Assembly (NCBI GenBank): GCA_946886075.1
Contig: CAMPHR010000014.1
Location: 14,053-78,052, forward strand
DNA: 64,000 nucleotides
Source: an uncultured Novosphingobium sp.
GTDB lineage: Bacteria; Pseudomonadota; Alphaproteobacteria; Sphingomonadales; Sphingomonadaceae
Direction: 5' to 3'
In this document: in pieces, positions 57,376-64,000 of the stretch
Layout: each line of letters starts with the position of its first letter
Numbering within the stretch: the stretch's first letter is position 1
The notes under the pieces: generated by a model
What the model saw: the letters and a program-made list of their open reading frames with translations, nothing else
Told to the model about the DNA's origin: nothing
Database searches by the model: none
Translations under genes and position numbers: made by a program

Positions 57376-59652
57376 TCAAGCGGGCTGTACGAAGCTGTCC
57401 ATCACACGTTTGCGGCCTGCTGTTTCAAAGTCGATTTCCAGCTTGTTGCCTTCAATCTCGGCGATCGTGCCGTAGCCGAACTTCTGATGGAACACCCGCA
57501 ATCCCACTTGCATGTCGTCCCGGCCCTTGTTGCCAAGCGATACGGCTGATGCGCGCGCTTCCACAATCCGCACATTCTCCCGCGTAAACTGGCCGCTTTG
57601 CTGCGCGCGCTGCCAGCCCGGGCCACGACCGCCGCCTCTCTGCACATTGGCAAAAGGATCAGCTCGTTCCGACCAGTTGGCTCGCCACAGTGACGCCCCG
57701 CCGGTCATGCTGCTTTCCTCCTCGACATGTTCCGGCGGCAGCTCGCCTACGAAGCGTGACGGGATAGAGCTTGTCCACTGACCATAGATTCGCCGGTTGG
57801 CAGCGTGCAGGATGATACAAAGCTTCCGAGCCCGGGTGATCGCGACGTAGGCCAGTCGGCGCTCCTCCTCCAGACTGTTGAGCCCGCCTTCATCAAGGGC
57901 GCGCTGGGATGGGAAAATGCCTTCTTCCCACCCGGCCAGGAACACGGTGTCAAACTCAAGCCCCTTGGCTGCGTGGATGGTCATGATGGTGACTTTCCGT
58001 TCTTCCGCCTGGGCATCATTGTCCATGACTAGTGACACATGCTCCAGAAACGCGCCGAGCGTTTCATATTCCTCCATAGCGCGGGTGAGCTCGTTCAGGT
58101 TTTCAAGGCGCCCGGCACTTTCCGCAGTGCGCTCCGCCTGAAGCATCGCGGTATAGCCGCTTTCGTCGAGTATCTGGCGCGCCAGTTCGGCATGCGGCAA
58201 CTGCGCTGCCCTGTCGCGCCAGCGAGCGAGGTCTCCGATGAAGGCTCCAAGCGCGCGACGCGCCTGCGGCGTCATCTCGTCCGTGTCCAGAATGCGCGCT
58301 GCCGCCAGCGCCAAGGGAATGCCTTCAGCTCTCGCCAGGCGGTGAAGCTTCTCTACGGCCTTGTCGCCCAACCCTCGTTTGGGAACATTGACGATCCGTT
58401 CGAATGCCAAGTCATCGGCCGGTTGGTTGACAAGGCGCAGATAGGCAAGCGCATCCCGGATTTCGGCGCGTTCGTAAAAGCGGAACCCGCCCACGATCCG
58501 GTATGCTAGGCCGATCTGGATGAAGCGGTCTTCAAACTCGCGAGTCTGATGCTGTGCCCGGACCAGGATCGCCACATCATCCAGCGACTGACCCGATCGC
58601 TCCAGTGCCTCTATCTCGTCACCAACGCGGCGAGCTTCCTCTGGCCCGTCCCAGACGCCGATCACGCGCACCTTTTCGCCGATATCGATATCGGTCCAAA
58701 GCGTCTTGCCCAGTCGGTTGCCATTCTCTGCGATGACGCCGGAGGCAGCGCCAAGGATATGCGGCGTGGACCGGTAATTCTGTTCCAGTCGGACGATCTT
58801 GGCGCCGGGAAAGTCCTTCTCGAATCGAAGGATGTTGGCCACCTCGGCACCGCGCCACGAATAGATGGACTGGTCGTCGTCACCCACGCAACAAATATTC
58901 TTGCGCTGCTGGGCGAGCAGGCGCAGCCACAGATATTGGCTGCTGTTCGTGTCCTGATATTCGTCCACCATGATATAGCGGAACCGCTGCTGATAGTTTT
59001 CCAGCACGTCGCGGTGGCGCTTCAGGATCGTCAACACATGGAGCAGCAAGTCGCCAAAGTCGCAGGCGTTCACATCACGCAGCCTAGCCTGATAAGCGGC
59101 ATAGAGCTTCTGGCCGCGGCCATTCGCATAGGCTTCGCTCTCTCCCGCACTGATCTCGTCCGGCGTGAGCCCCTTGTTCTTCCACTGGTCGATCAGTCCC
59201 CCCAGTTGCCTGGCTGGCCATCGCTTTTCATCGATGCCCTCTGCCTGGATCAACTGTTTCATCAGGCGCAATTGATCGTCGGTATCCAGGATGGTGAAGT
59301 TGGACTGAAGCCCCACCAATTCCGCGTGACGGCGCAGCATCTTCGCGGCGATGGCATGGAAGGTTCCAAGCCAAGGCATTCCTTCGACCGCTGGACCAAT
59401 CATGCGCCCGACGCGCTCGCGCATTTCGCGCGCGGCCTTGTTGGTGAAGGTGACTGCCAGGATTTCGGATGGGTAGGCACGACGCGTGGCGACAAGATGA
59501 GCAAGGCGGGCAGTCAGCGCAGCGGTTTTGCCCGTGCCTGCTCCCGCCAGGACGAGGACGGGACCCTCGACCGTGAGTACTGCTTCCCGCTGAGGTTCAT
59601 TCAGCCCCTGAAGATAGGGAGGATCATTAGGCGAGGGGACGGGCAGGGTCAT
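57376..59652 (-). CDS. uvrD: DNA helicase II (UvrD/PcrA type)
   Basis: This superfamily 1A 3'-5' helicase serves nucleotide-excision and mismatch repair. The 758-aa protein has the Q motif (LNEPQREAV), Walker A AGAGTGKTAALTARLAHLV, motif II MVDEYQDTNSSQYLWL, motif III DDDQSIYSWRGA and motif VI VAITRARKL. The C-terminus carries the Tudor-like RNA polymerase-binding end (VGLRVFHQKFGYGTIAEIEGNKLEI). The ATG at 59652 is preferred to the TTG at 59661. Confidence 0.95.
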   Translation of the reverse strand: MTLPVPSPNDPPYLQGLNEPQREAVLTVEGPVLVLAGAGTGKTAALTARLAHLVATRRAYPSEILAVTFTNKAAREMRERVGRMIGPAVEGMPWLGTFHAIAAKMLRRHAELVGLQSNFTILDTDDQLRLMKQLIQAEGIDEKRWPARQLGGLIDQWKNKGLTPDEISAGESEAYANGRGQKLYAAYQARLRDVNACDFGDLLLHVLTILKRHRDVLENYQQRFRYIMVDEYQDTNSSQYLWLRLLAQQRKNICCVGDDDQSIYSWRGAEVANILRFEKDFPGAKIVRLEQNYRSTPHILGAASGVIAENGNRLGKTLWTDIDIGEKVRVIGVWDGPEEARRVGDEIEALERSGQSLDDVAILVRAQHQTREFEDRFIQIGLAYRIVGGFRFYERAEIRDALAYLRLVNQPADDLAFERIVNVPKRGLGDKAVEKLHRLARAEGIPLALAAARILDTDEMTPQARRALGAFIGDLARWRDRAAQLPHAELARQILDESGYTAMLQAERTAESAGRLENLNELTRAMEEYETLGAFLEHVSLVMDNDAQAEERKVTIMTIHAAKGLEFDTVFLAGWEEGIFPSQRALDEGGLNSLEEERRLAYVAITRARKLCIILHAANRRIYGQWTSSIPSRFVGELPPEHVEEESSMTGGASLWRANWSERADPFANVQRGGGRGPGWQRAQQSGQFTRENVRIVEARASAVSLGNKGRDDMQVGLRVFHQKFGYGTIAEIEGNKLEIDFETAGRKRVMDSFVQPA

Positions 59653-59754
59653 GGTCAACAACTAGGGAGCAGGGGAAGGGTGGGCAAGGGTCAGCCTCTT
59701 GCAGCGATCACTGATCTATGAGAACAAAAGGCGAATCACGCAAGGGGAAACGCG

Positions 59755-60150
59755 ATGGTCACGGGACGATGCCAGTGTGGATCGGTTCAGTATGAGGCCG
59801 AGGGTGAGCCAGTCTACAGCGCCATTTGTCATTGCACCGATTGTCGCCGCAGTGCCGGCGCGCCTATGGTCGGGTGGGCGCTATTTGCCGAAGACAAGGT
59901 GAAGGTGACGGGCGAGCCTAAGCTTTACCGATCTTCTCAAGATGCTACGCGGCACTTTTGCGCGGATTGTGGTACCGGCTTGTTCTATCGCAACCCCAGC
60001 AGTTTTCCGGGCATGGTGGATATTCAAACTTCTACGTTGGACGATCCATCGGCATTTCCTCCCGTCATTCATGTGCAGTGGGCGGAAGCTGTGCCATGGA
60101 TGGAGCGCGCGCACCAATTGCCACATGTTGATCGATACCCGGAGCATTGA
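59755..60150 (+). CDS. GFA (glutathione-dependent formaldehyde-activating) family protein
   Basis: The 131-aa zinc protein has GRCQCGSVQYEAEGEP, ICHCTDCRRSAGAP and HFCADCGTGLFYR, giving the family's paired structural and catalytic Cys. Most members are CENP-V/GFA-fold proteins of unknown function; only a few act with S-hydroxymethylglutathione. It is divergent from uvrD. Confidence 0.9.
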   Translation: MVTGRCQCGSVQYEAEGEPVYSAICHCTDCRRSAGAPMVGWALFAEDKVKVTGEPKLYRSSQDATRHFCADCGTGLFYRNPSSFPGMVDIQTSTLDDPSAFPPVIHVQWAEAVPWMERAHQLPHVDRYPEH

Positions 60151-60275
60151 CGCCTAGCCTCTGTTCGCAGCAGCAGGACAACGGCTCGTCGCCGGTATCG
60201 GAACGCCTGCGTCACCGATCTGGTTCTTCACCCGCCAAGAGGCAGAACGGGGTGAAGGACAGGAAAGGATAACCC

Positions 60276-60677
60276 ATGAAATCGATCATCCTTGCAAGTG
60301 CCGCAATGCTGGCTTTTTCCACGGGCGCTACTGGCATCGCGATCGCTCAGGGTGTGCCGGACAGCACGGCCCAGCCGCCGGCCACTGATACAATGCCTGC
60401 CGATCCCGCGACACCGGCAACCCCGGCTGATCCGAATGCTGGCCAGCCGACCGGCGCGGTTCCGGCCGATACGGGCATGGCGCCAGCGTCTCCCGCAGTT
60501 CCAAGAGACCCGGCTGCACCGATGGGGAGCTCCGCCAATCCGGTGACCGTCGGCGGCAACATGACGCCGCCGCCCGCAGGAGGGAAAGACTATCCGCTAT
60601 GCAGCCGGACGGTGCAGGACAGCTGCATCAATCCAGGCGAGGCGCCGCGGTCGAAGAAGGCGCGCATGCGTCGCTGA
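60276..60677 (+). CDS. Pro/Ala-rich exported protein of unknown function
   Basis: The 133-aa precursor has a signal peptide (MKSIILASAAMLAFSTGATGIAIA). A disordered Pro/Ala/Asp/Thr-rich stretch occupies about residues 26-95, and a short end with two Cys (YPLCSRTVQDSCINPGEA) and a basic tail follows. AGGAAAGG lies 7-10 bases before the ATG. The Cys-containing ending recurs in small exported sphingomonad proteins as far as I recall. Its 3' end overlaps the convergent nsrR-like gene by 50 bases. Confidence 0.75.
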   Translation: MKSIILASAAMLAFSTGATGIAIAQGVPDSTAQPPATDTMPADPATPATPADPNAGQPTGAVPADTGMAPASPAVPRDPAAPMGSSANPVTVGGNMTPPPAGGKDYPLCSRTVQDSCINPGEAPRSKKARMRR

Positions 60678-61113
60678 TTTGAGGAAGACGGCTGGGCAAG
60701 GCGGCGATCAACGCCGCCAGCCCGGTCTTGTCCTTAGCCGCATCGGCCAGGCTGTGCTGATCGAGGACGGCTAGGAACGCGGCTGTCGCGGCCTTCAATA
60801 TGCCCGAGAGGCCGCAGGCGGAGCGTAGGCCGCAGCCTCCGCAATCTGCGAGGTTCATGTCGGTTTCGGTATAGCGGATGACGTCGCCCAGGCTCATGAG
60901 GTCGGGCGAGCGGGCGAGCGTGAAGCCGCCGCCTCTCCCCCGTTGGGTGGTGATGAAACCGCCTTGTCCGAGATGATGGACCACCTTCATCAGATGGTTG
61001 CGTGATAGAACATAGGCGTCGGCGACCTCGGGGATGGTCGCGCGGCCGGTGGGCGTGACTGCCAGATGGATGAGGACGCGCAGGGCGTAGTCGGTGTGGC
61101 GAGTCAATTGCAT
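60628..61113 (-). CDS. nsrR: Rrf2 family regulator, NsrR-like
   Basis: The 161-aa protein has the Rrf2 winged helix (MQLTRHTDYALRVLIHLA, then ADAYVLSRNHLMKVVHHLGQGG, RGRGGGFTLARSPD). Three Cys in DCGGCGLRSACGL, then LKAATAAFLAVLD, fit the [Fe-S]-binding region. NsrR proteins sense nitric oxide and repress NO-defence genes. The Cys spacing (C-x2-C-x5-C) is tighter than in E. coli NsrR. Divergence from a hemoglobin gene, with two NsrR-like palindromes between them, supports the assignment. Confidence 0.82.
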   Translation of the reverse strand: MQLTRHTDYALRVLIHLAVTPTGRATIPEVADAYVLSRNHLMKVVHHLGQGGFITTQRGRGGGFTLARSPDLMSLGDVIRYTETDMNLADCGGCGLRSACGLSGILKAATAAFLAVLDQHSLADAAKDKTGLAALIAALPSRLPQISDACAPSSTAAPRLD

Positions 61114-61148
61114 GAGGGAATGCGTTAATTGAAAGCGATTTCACGATC

Positions 61149-61173
61149 AAACATGTAGATGGTTTACATGTTT
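61149..61173. promoter_or_regulatory. NsrR-like operator 1 (perfect palindrome)
   Basis: AAACATGTA, 7 bases, TACATGTTT forms a perfect 9-7-9 inverted repeat between nsrR and the globin gene. Counted as a 23-mer it agrees with the E. coli NsrR consensus (AAGATGYATTT-N-AAATRCATCTT) at about 15 of 22 fixed positions. Confidence 0.6.
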
Positions 61174-61174
61174 A

Positions 61175-61197
61175 AAGATGGAACGTAAATGCACCTT
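61175..61197. promoter_or_regulatory. NsrR-like operator 2
   Basis: AAGATGGAACG-T-AAATGCACCTT is 23 bases long and agrees with the same NsrR consensus at about 17 of 22 fixed positions. Its centre is about 25 bases from that of operator 1, and it lies 30 bases before the globin ATG. Confidence 0.6.
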
Positions 61198-61226
61198 TAT
61201 CGAGTCTTTCATCAGAGGGGTGCATC

Positions 61227-61676
61227 ATGAACCAGTTGAGCGCTGAAACCATCGCGATCGTCAAAGCCACCGCGCCTGCGCTTCGCAGCCATGGGGTGGA
61301 GATCACCACCGCCATGTACGCACGCCTGTTTCAGGATGCATCGATCAAGGACATGTTTGACCAAGCCGCGCAGGAAAGCGGTGAGCAGCCCAAGCGCCTG
61401 GCCGCTGCGATCCTGGGTTATGCCGAGAATATCGACAAGCTGCAGGCGCTGACCGGCGCGGTCGAGCGGATGGTGCAGCGGCATGTCGAAACCGGCGTGA
61501 AGGCCGAGCATTATCCCAAGGTCGCCGAGGCGCTGCTGCCCGCGATCCGTGATGTGTTGGGGGCTGAGGTCGCCACCGATGCGGTTCTGGAGGCCTGGGG
61601 CAAGGCGTACTGGTTCCTGGCTGATATCCTGATTGGCAAGGAAGCGCAGGCTTATGAGGATGCTGAGGCCGCTTGA
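61227..61676 (+). CDS. Single-domain bacterial hemoglobin, Vitreoscilla type
   Basis: The 149-aa globin follows Vitreoscilla hemoglobin closely, from SAETIAIVKATAPALRSHGV to LEAWGKAYWFLADILIG. The proximal His is His86 (RHVETGV), the distal-pocket residues are Tyr31 and Gln54 (QESGEQPK), and Tyr96 is in EHYPKV. There is no reductase domain. It probably handles nitric oxide or O2 under low oxygen, in line with the NsrR-like regulator next door. Confidence 0.92.
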   Translation: MNQLSAETIAIVKATAPALRSHGVEITTAMYARLFQDASIKDMFDQAAQESGEQPKRLAAAILGYAENIDKLQALTGAVERMVQRHVETGVKAEHYPKVAEALLPAIRDVLGAEVATDAVLEAWGKAYWFLADILIGKEAQAYEDAEAA

Positions 61677-61699
61677 TTTTCTGGAGAGAGGCGCCTGGG

Positions 61700-61745
61700 G
61701 CGTTCCCCTCTCCCTACCTCTCCTCTGAAGGGGAGAGGGGATCAG
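61700..61745. repeat. REP-like inverted repeat
   Basis: Arms CCCCTCTCC and GGAGAGGGG surround a short centre (CTACCTCTCCTCTGAAG). It is the same family as the units in the ilvN-ilvC gap and near the right edge. It lies between the globin and rsmD genes. Confidence 0.65.
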
Positions 61746-61779
61746 GTAGGTCTGCGAGACCAGCGTTGTTATTTTAAAG

Positions 61780-62316
61780 TTAGGCAGCTCTTAAGAGGGT
61801 CAGCCGTGCCTTGCCGATGTCGCGGGTGGCGTCGATGGTAAAGCCTTTCACCTCGACATCCTCGCGGCGGTCGGTTTCGATGCTGACCCAGGTCGCAGGG
61901 CCGGTCCAGCCGAGGCGGCTGAGCTTGTCCAGCGCCACCGCGCCCGCGCCGGTATTGTAGGGCGGGTCCATGAAGATGAGGTCCAGCGGCTTGGATGCTG
62001 GGCCGAGCGACATCACGCTGCTCTGGCGAATGTCAGGGCGCACCCCGAACCGGTCGCCATTGGCGCGGATCGCGTCGAGAGCAGGTTTGTCCTGCTCTAC
62101 GAAGAGGCAGCTTGCCGCGCCGCGTGACAGGGCTTCAAAGCCCAGCGCTCCTGATCCTGCGAAGAAGTCGCCGACGTTCAGCCCTTCGAAGGAGCCAAGG
62201 CGGCTTAGCAGCATGGAAAAGAGCGTTTCGCGCGTGCGGTCGGCTGTCGGGCGTGTGGCATCGCCCTTTGGTGCGGTGAGCGGGCGGCCGCGCCATTGGC
62301 CTGCGATAATTCTCAT
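61780..62316 (-). CDS. rsmD: 16S rRNA (guanine(966)-N(2))-methyltransferase
   Basis: The 178-aa SAM-dependent enzyme has IIAGQWRGRPL at the start, DFFAGSGALGFEALSRG (SAM site) and IFMDPPYNTG (catalytic DPPY). It modifies G966 of 16S rRNA. It lies 21 bases after the pseudouridine synthase on the same strand, a common pairing. Confidence 0.95.
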   Translation of the reverse strand: MRIIAGQWRGRPLTAPKGDATRPTADRTRETLFSMLLSRLGSFEGLNVGDFFAGSGALGFEALSRGAASCLFVEQDKPALDAIRANGDRFGVRPDIRQSSVMSLGPASKPLDLIFMDPPYNTGAGAVALDKLSRLGWTGPATWVSIETDRREDVEVKGFTIDATRDIGKARLTLLRAA

Positions 62317-62337
62317 TGGATGGCGTCCGTGCAGAGT

Positions 62338-63291
62338 TCAGGATTTTGGCGTCTTCAAGCTCTTGCGGAAGACGATGAGGTCGTGCTGCCGCACCTCCTC
62401 CACCGCGCCGGATGCGAGCTCGCCAAGATGGAATGGGCCGTAGCTGGTGCGAATGAGCCGGTTCACCTGAAGCCCGAGATGTTCCAAGACGCGGCGGACT
62501 TCGCGGTTCTTGCCTTCGGTCAGCGTCATTTCGATCCACTGGTTGCGACCAGTGCGGCGCTCCAGATTGGCTTCGATCTGGCCGTAACGGATGCCGTCAA
62601 TTTCTATGCCCATGAACAGGTCTTCAAGCTGGGCCTGGCTGACTTCGCCGAATGCGCGGGCGCGATAGGTGCGGGGGACGCCCGTGGCGGGCAGCTCCAT
62701 CTGCCGCTTGAATTCCCCGTCGGTGGTGAGGAGCAACAACCCTTCGGTCGTCATGTCGAGGCGGCCGATGGGCATTACGCGTGGCAGGTCGGCGGGCAAG
62801 CGGTCATAAATCGTCGGGCGGCCACGCGGGTCGCGCTCTGTGGTGAGATAACCAGCGGGTTTGTGGAAGAGGAACAGCCGTGCGGGAGCGGGCTGGGCGA
62901 CTGGCGTACCATCGACTGCAACGCCGTTGAGCGATGCCAGCAAGGTCGCGGGCGTGGAGACCGCTTCCCCGTGGAGGGTGACGCGGCCCTCCTCGATCAT
63001 CCGCTCGACTTCCCGGCGGGAGGCGACCCCGGCGCGGGCGAGCAGCTTGGCGATACGTTGCGGCTCATCCTTGCCGCTGGCCGCAGCAGCCGAGCGGGCC
63101 GGATGGGGGTTGGCGGGTTTGGCCGGAGCAGCCTTTGCCTTTCGAAAAGGCGGGCGAGCGGCGCGCGTTCCGGCAGAAGGCTTGTCCTGCGAAGGGCGCC
63201 GGGGGCCGCCCGGTCCTGCCCTGCGCGGCGGTCCTGATTTTTTCGGCGGCTCCACGCTCGGTTCCTTTAACGAAGCAGCGGCGCTTCCCAT
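62338..63291 (-). CDS. rRNA pseudouridine synthase, RluB/RsuA family
   Basis: The 317-aa protein has a basic N-terminal extension of about 85 residues (Pro, Lys, Arg-rich). An S4 domain follows (QRIAKLLARAGVASRREVERMIEEG), then the RsuA-type core with the catalytic Asp in GRLDMTTEGLLLLT. It should modify large- or small-subunit rRNA; the site is not predictable with certainty (RluB-like most likely). The frame runs to 63519, but the ATG at 63291 (MGSAAASLKE) is chosen, since further residues resemble read-through. Confidence 0.9.
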   Translation of the reverse strand: MGSAAASLKEPSVEPPKKSGPPRRAGPGGPRRPSQDKPSAGTRAARPPFRKAKAAPAKPANPHPARSAAAASGKDEPQRIAKLLARAGVASRREVERMIEEGRVTLHGEAVSTPATLLASLNGVAVDGTPVAQPAPARLFLFHKPAGYLTTERDPRGRPTIYDRLPADLPRVMPIGRLDMTTEGLLLLTTDGEFKRQMELPATGVPRTYRARAFGEVSQAQLEDLFMGIEIDGIRYGQIEANLERRTGRNQWIEMTLTEGKNREVRRVLEHLGLQVNRLIRTSYGPFHLGELASGAVEEVRQHDLIVFRKSLKTPKS

Positions 63292-63415
63292 ATGGCAAGC
63301 ACCGGAAAATGACGAAAGGTGCCGTGCCATCGCCCAATGCGGAGGACCGGCCGCAACTCCCTTGGGATGCTGCGCGTTTGATCGGTTGCATGGCGCATAT
63401 GGGGCGGATCGGCAA

Positions 63416-63862
63416 ATGTTTTTCGGGCTAGTCAAAGGGGACTCGAAGCCAAGGCAGCAGGGACAGGCGATCCGCAGCGTGCTGGTCGTCGAAGACGAGC
63501 CGTTGGTCGCGTTCGACAATGAGCATGTGCTGGAGCAGGCCGGTTATCGGGTCGCGGCGACCGTGGATGATTATGACCATGCCATCCGTGTGATCGAGCA
63601 GGATGAGGTCGATCTGGTGATCGCCGATATCACGCTACACGGGGACAAGACCGGCATTGATGTGGCGCGGCATGCCTATGGGAAGGGCTTGGCCGTGCTG
63701 TTCGTCAGCGGGACTTGTCCGGTGGATGCGCATGAGATGGCGGTCGGGTGCCTTGCCAAGCCGTTTCTGCCGCGTGATTTGGTGGCCTCTATCGGGGTGA
63801 TCGAGGCGTTGATGGCTGGTGCGGATCGGCCGCGGTTGCCGAGGGGGCTGCATCTGTTTTGA
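63416..63862 (+). CDS. Stand-alone response regulator receiver protein
   Basis: The 148-aa protein is one receiver domain. It has acidic residues VVEDEPLV, the phosphoacceptor Asp in LVIADITLHG, a Ser/Thr position in VLFVSGTCP and the Lys in CLAKPFLP. There is no output domain. Single receivers of this kind often act in phosphorelays; no kinase is in the window. The long upstream opening of the frame is antisense to the pseudouridine synthase and is not part of the gene. Confidence 0.82.
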   Translation: MFFGLVKGDSKPRQQGQAIRSVLVVEDEPLVAFDNEHVLEQAGYRVAATVDDYDHAIRVIEQDEVDLVIADITLHGDKTGIDVARHAYGKGLAVLFVSGTCPVDAHEMAVGCLAKPFLPRDLVASIGVIEALMAGADRPRLPRGLHLF

Positions 63863-63910
63863 GGATTTTGGGGCGCGGTGGGGCGTAGCGGCTGACGACC
63901 AAGCGAAGAC

Positions 63911-63948
63911 ATTCCCCTCCCGCAGGCGGGAGGGGCTAGGGGTGGGCG
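63911..63948. repeat. REP-like inverted repeat at the right edge
   Basis: CCCCTCCCGC and GCGGGAGGGG form a perfect 10-base inverted repeat (spacer AG), followed by CTAGGGGTGGGC. It is the kind of dispersed element seen after sphingomonad genes. The remaining bases to 64000 show no gene. Confidence 0.65.
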
Positions 63949-64000
63949 CGAGCGCAGCGAGCTTCTACCTTAGCCGTTAAAAATCAACGCGGGGTTGCGC

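Noticed and set aside
57140..57379. A 79-codon minus-strand frame between the last tRNA-Ala and uvrD
   Set aside because: It starts with TTG at the uvrD stop and its end runs into the tRNA gene. There is no recognisable domain and I could not support it as a gene.
62861..63415. A 185-residue upstream extension of the response regulator
   Set aside because: The extension is antisense to the pseudouridine synthase and contains no domain; the receiver domain begins only after the ATG at 63416.

Overview
The window looks like an ordinary chromosomal segment of a sphingomonad (Alphaproteobacteria, Sphingomonadales; Sphingobium or a close relative is my best guess). The basis is the high G+C content, the flavours of the encoded proteins (DUF1993, TIGR02300, a class II AroA, a Vitreoscilla-type globin), frequent GTG/TTG starts and short inverted repeats of the kind scattered through sphingomonad genomes. 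I see no prophage, IS element, CRISPR array or plasmid function. The genus is inference; the class is well supported.

Layout. 0-10 kb: an EF-hand protein cut by the window edge, trmFO, a VOC protein, leuA with a leucine-rich leader peptide, DUF1993, YceI, then the branched-chain block ilvB - small unknown gene - ilvN - ilvC read leftward. 9.4-16.7 kb: miaA and serB (overlapping divergent start codons), an L,D-transpeptidase relic, ruvX, a DUF3089 protein, and gatC-gatA-gatB with inverted repeats in the gaps. 16.7-27 kb: accessory metabolism (exported protein, serine hydrolase, TetR regulator, F420-type reductase, tRNA-Lys, folK, UDG, ABM protein, agmatine-to-putrescine operon aguA-DUF3147-aguB, PilZ protein, M28 peptidase).

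27-37 kb: rpsD with an overlapping upstream ORF, chorismate mutase, trmJ, nrdR-glyA-rpiB, an HPP-CBS protein, a hydrolase, two translationally coupled cysteine desulfurases with a ferredoxin, and a class A beta-lactamase carrying the Cys69/Cys238 pair. 37-43.5 kb: SRP RNA, dnaX, ybaB, lon, hupB, tRNA-His, hisI and a lipoprotein gene. dnaX carries an in-frame A-AAA-AAG slippery heptamer that would give a 431-residue gamma-like product. 43.5-57 kb: an L,D-transpeptidase, maeB, alaS, a Kef-type antiporter, tRNA-Leu, and the aroA / small membrane protein / cmk / rpsA / ihfB cluster, then a TIGR02300 protein and three tRNA-Ala genes on an exact 204-bp tandem repeat.

57-64 kb: uvrD, a GFA protein, a Pro-rich exported protein, an nsrR-like regulator divergent from a Vitreoscilla-type hemoglobin with two NsrR-like palindromes between them, rsmD, a pseudouridine synthase and a receiver-only response regulator.

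Most of the window is core metabolism and translation. I did not find a clear new multi-gene system. The best leads are regulatory or structural: the dnaX slippery site, the leuA attenuator, the NsrR/globin operators, the tRNA-Ala amplification, the conserved-looking small gene inside the ilv operon, and the beta-lactamase.
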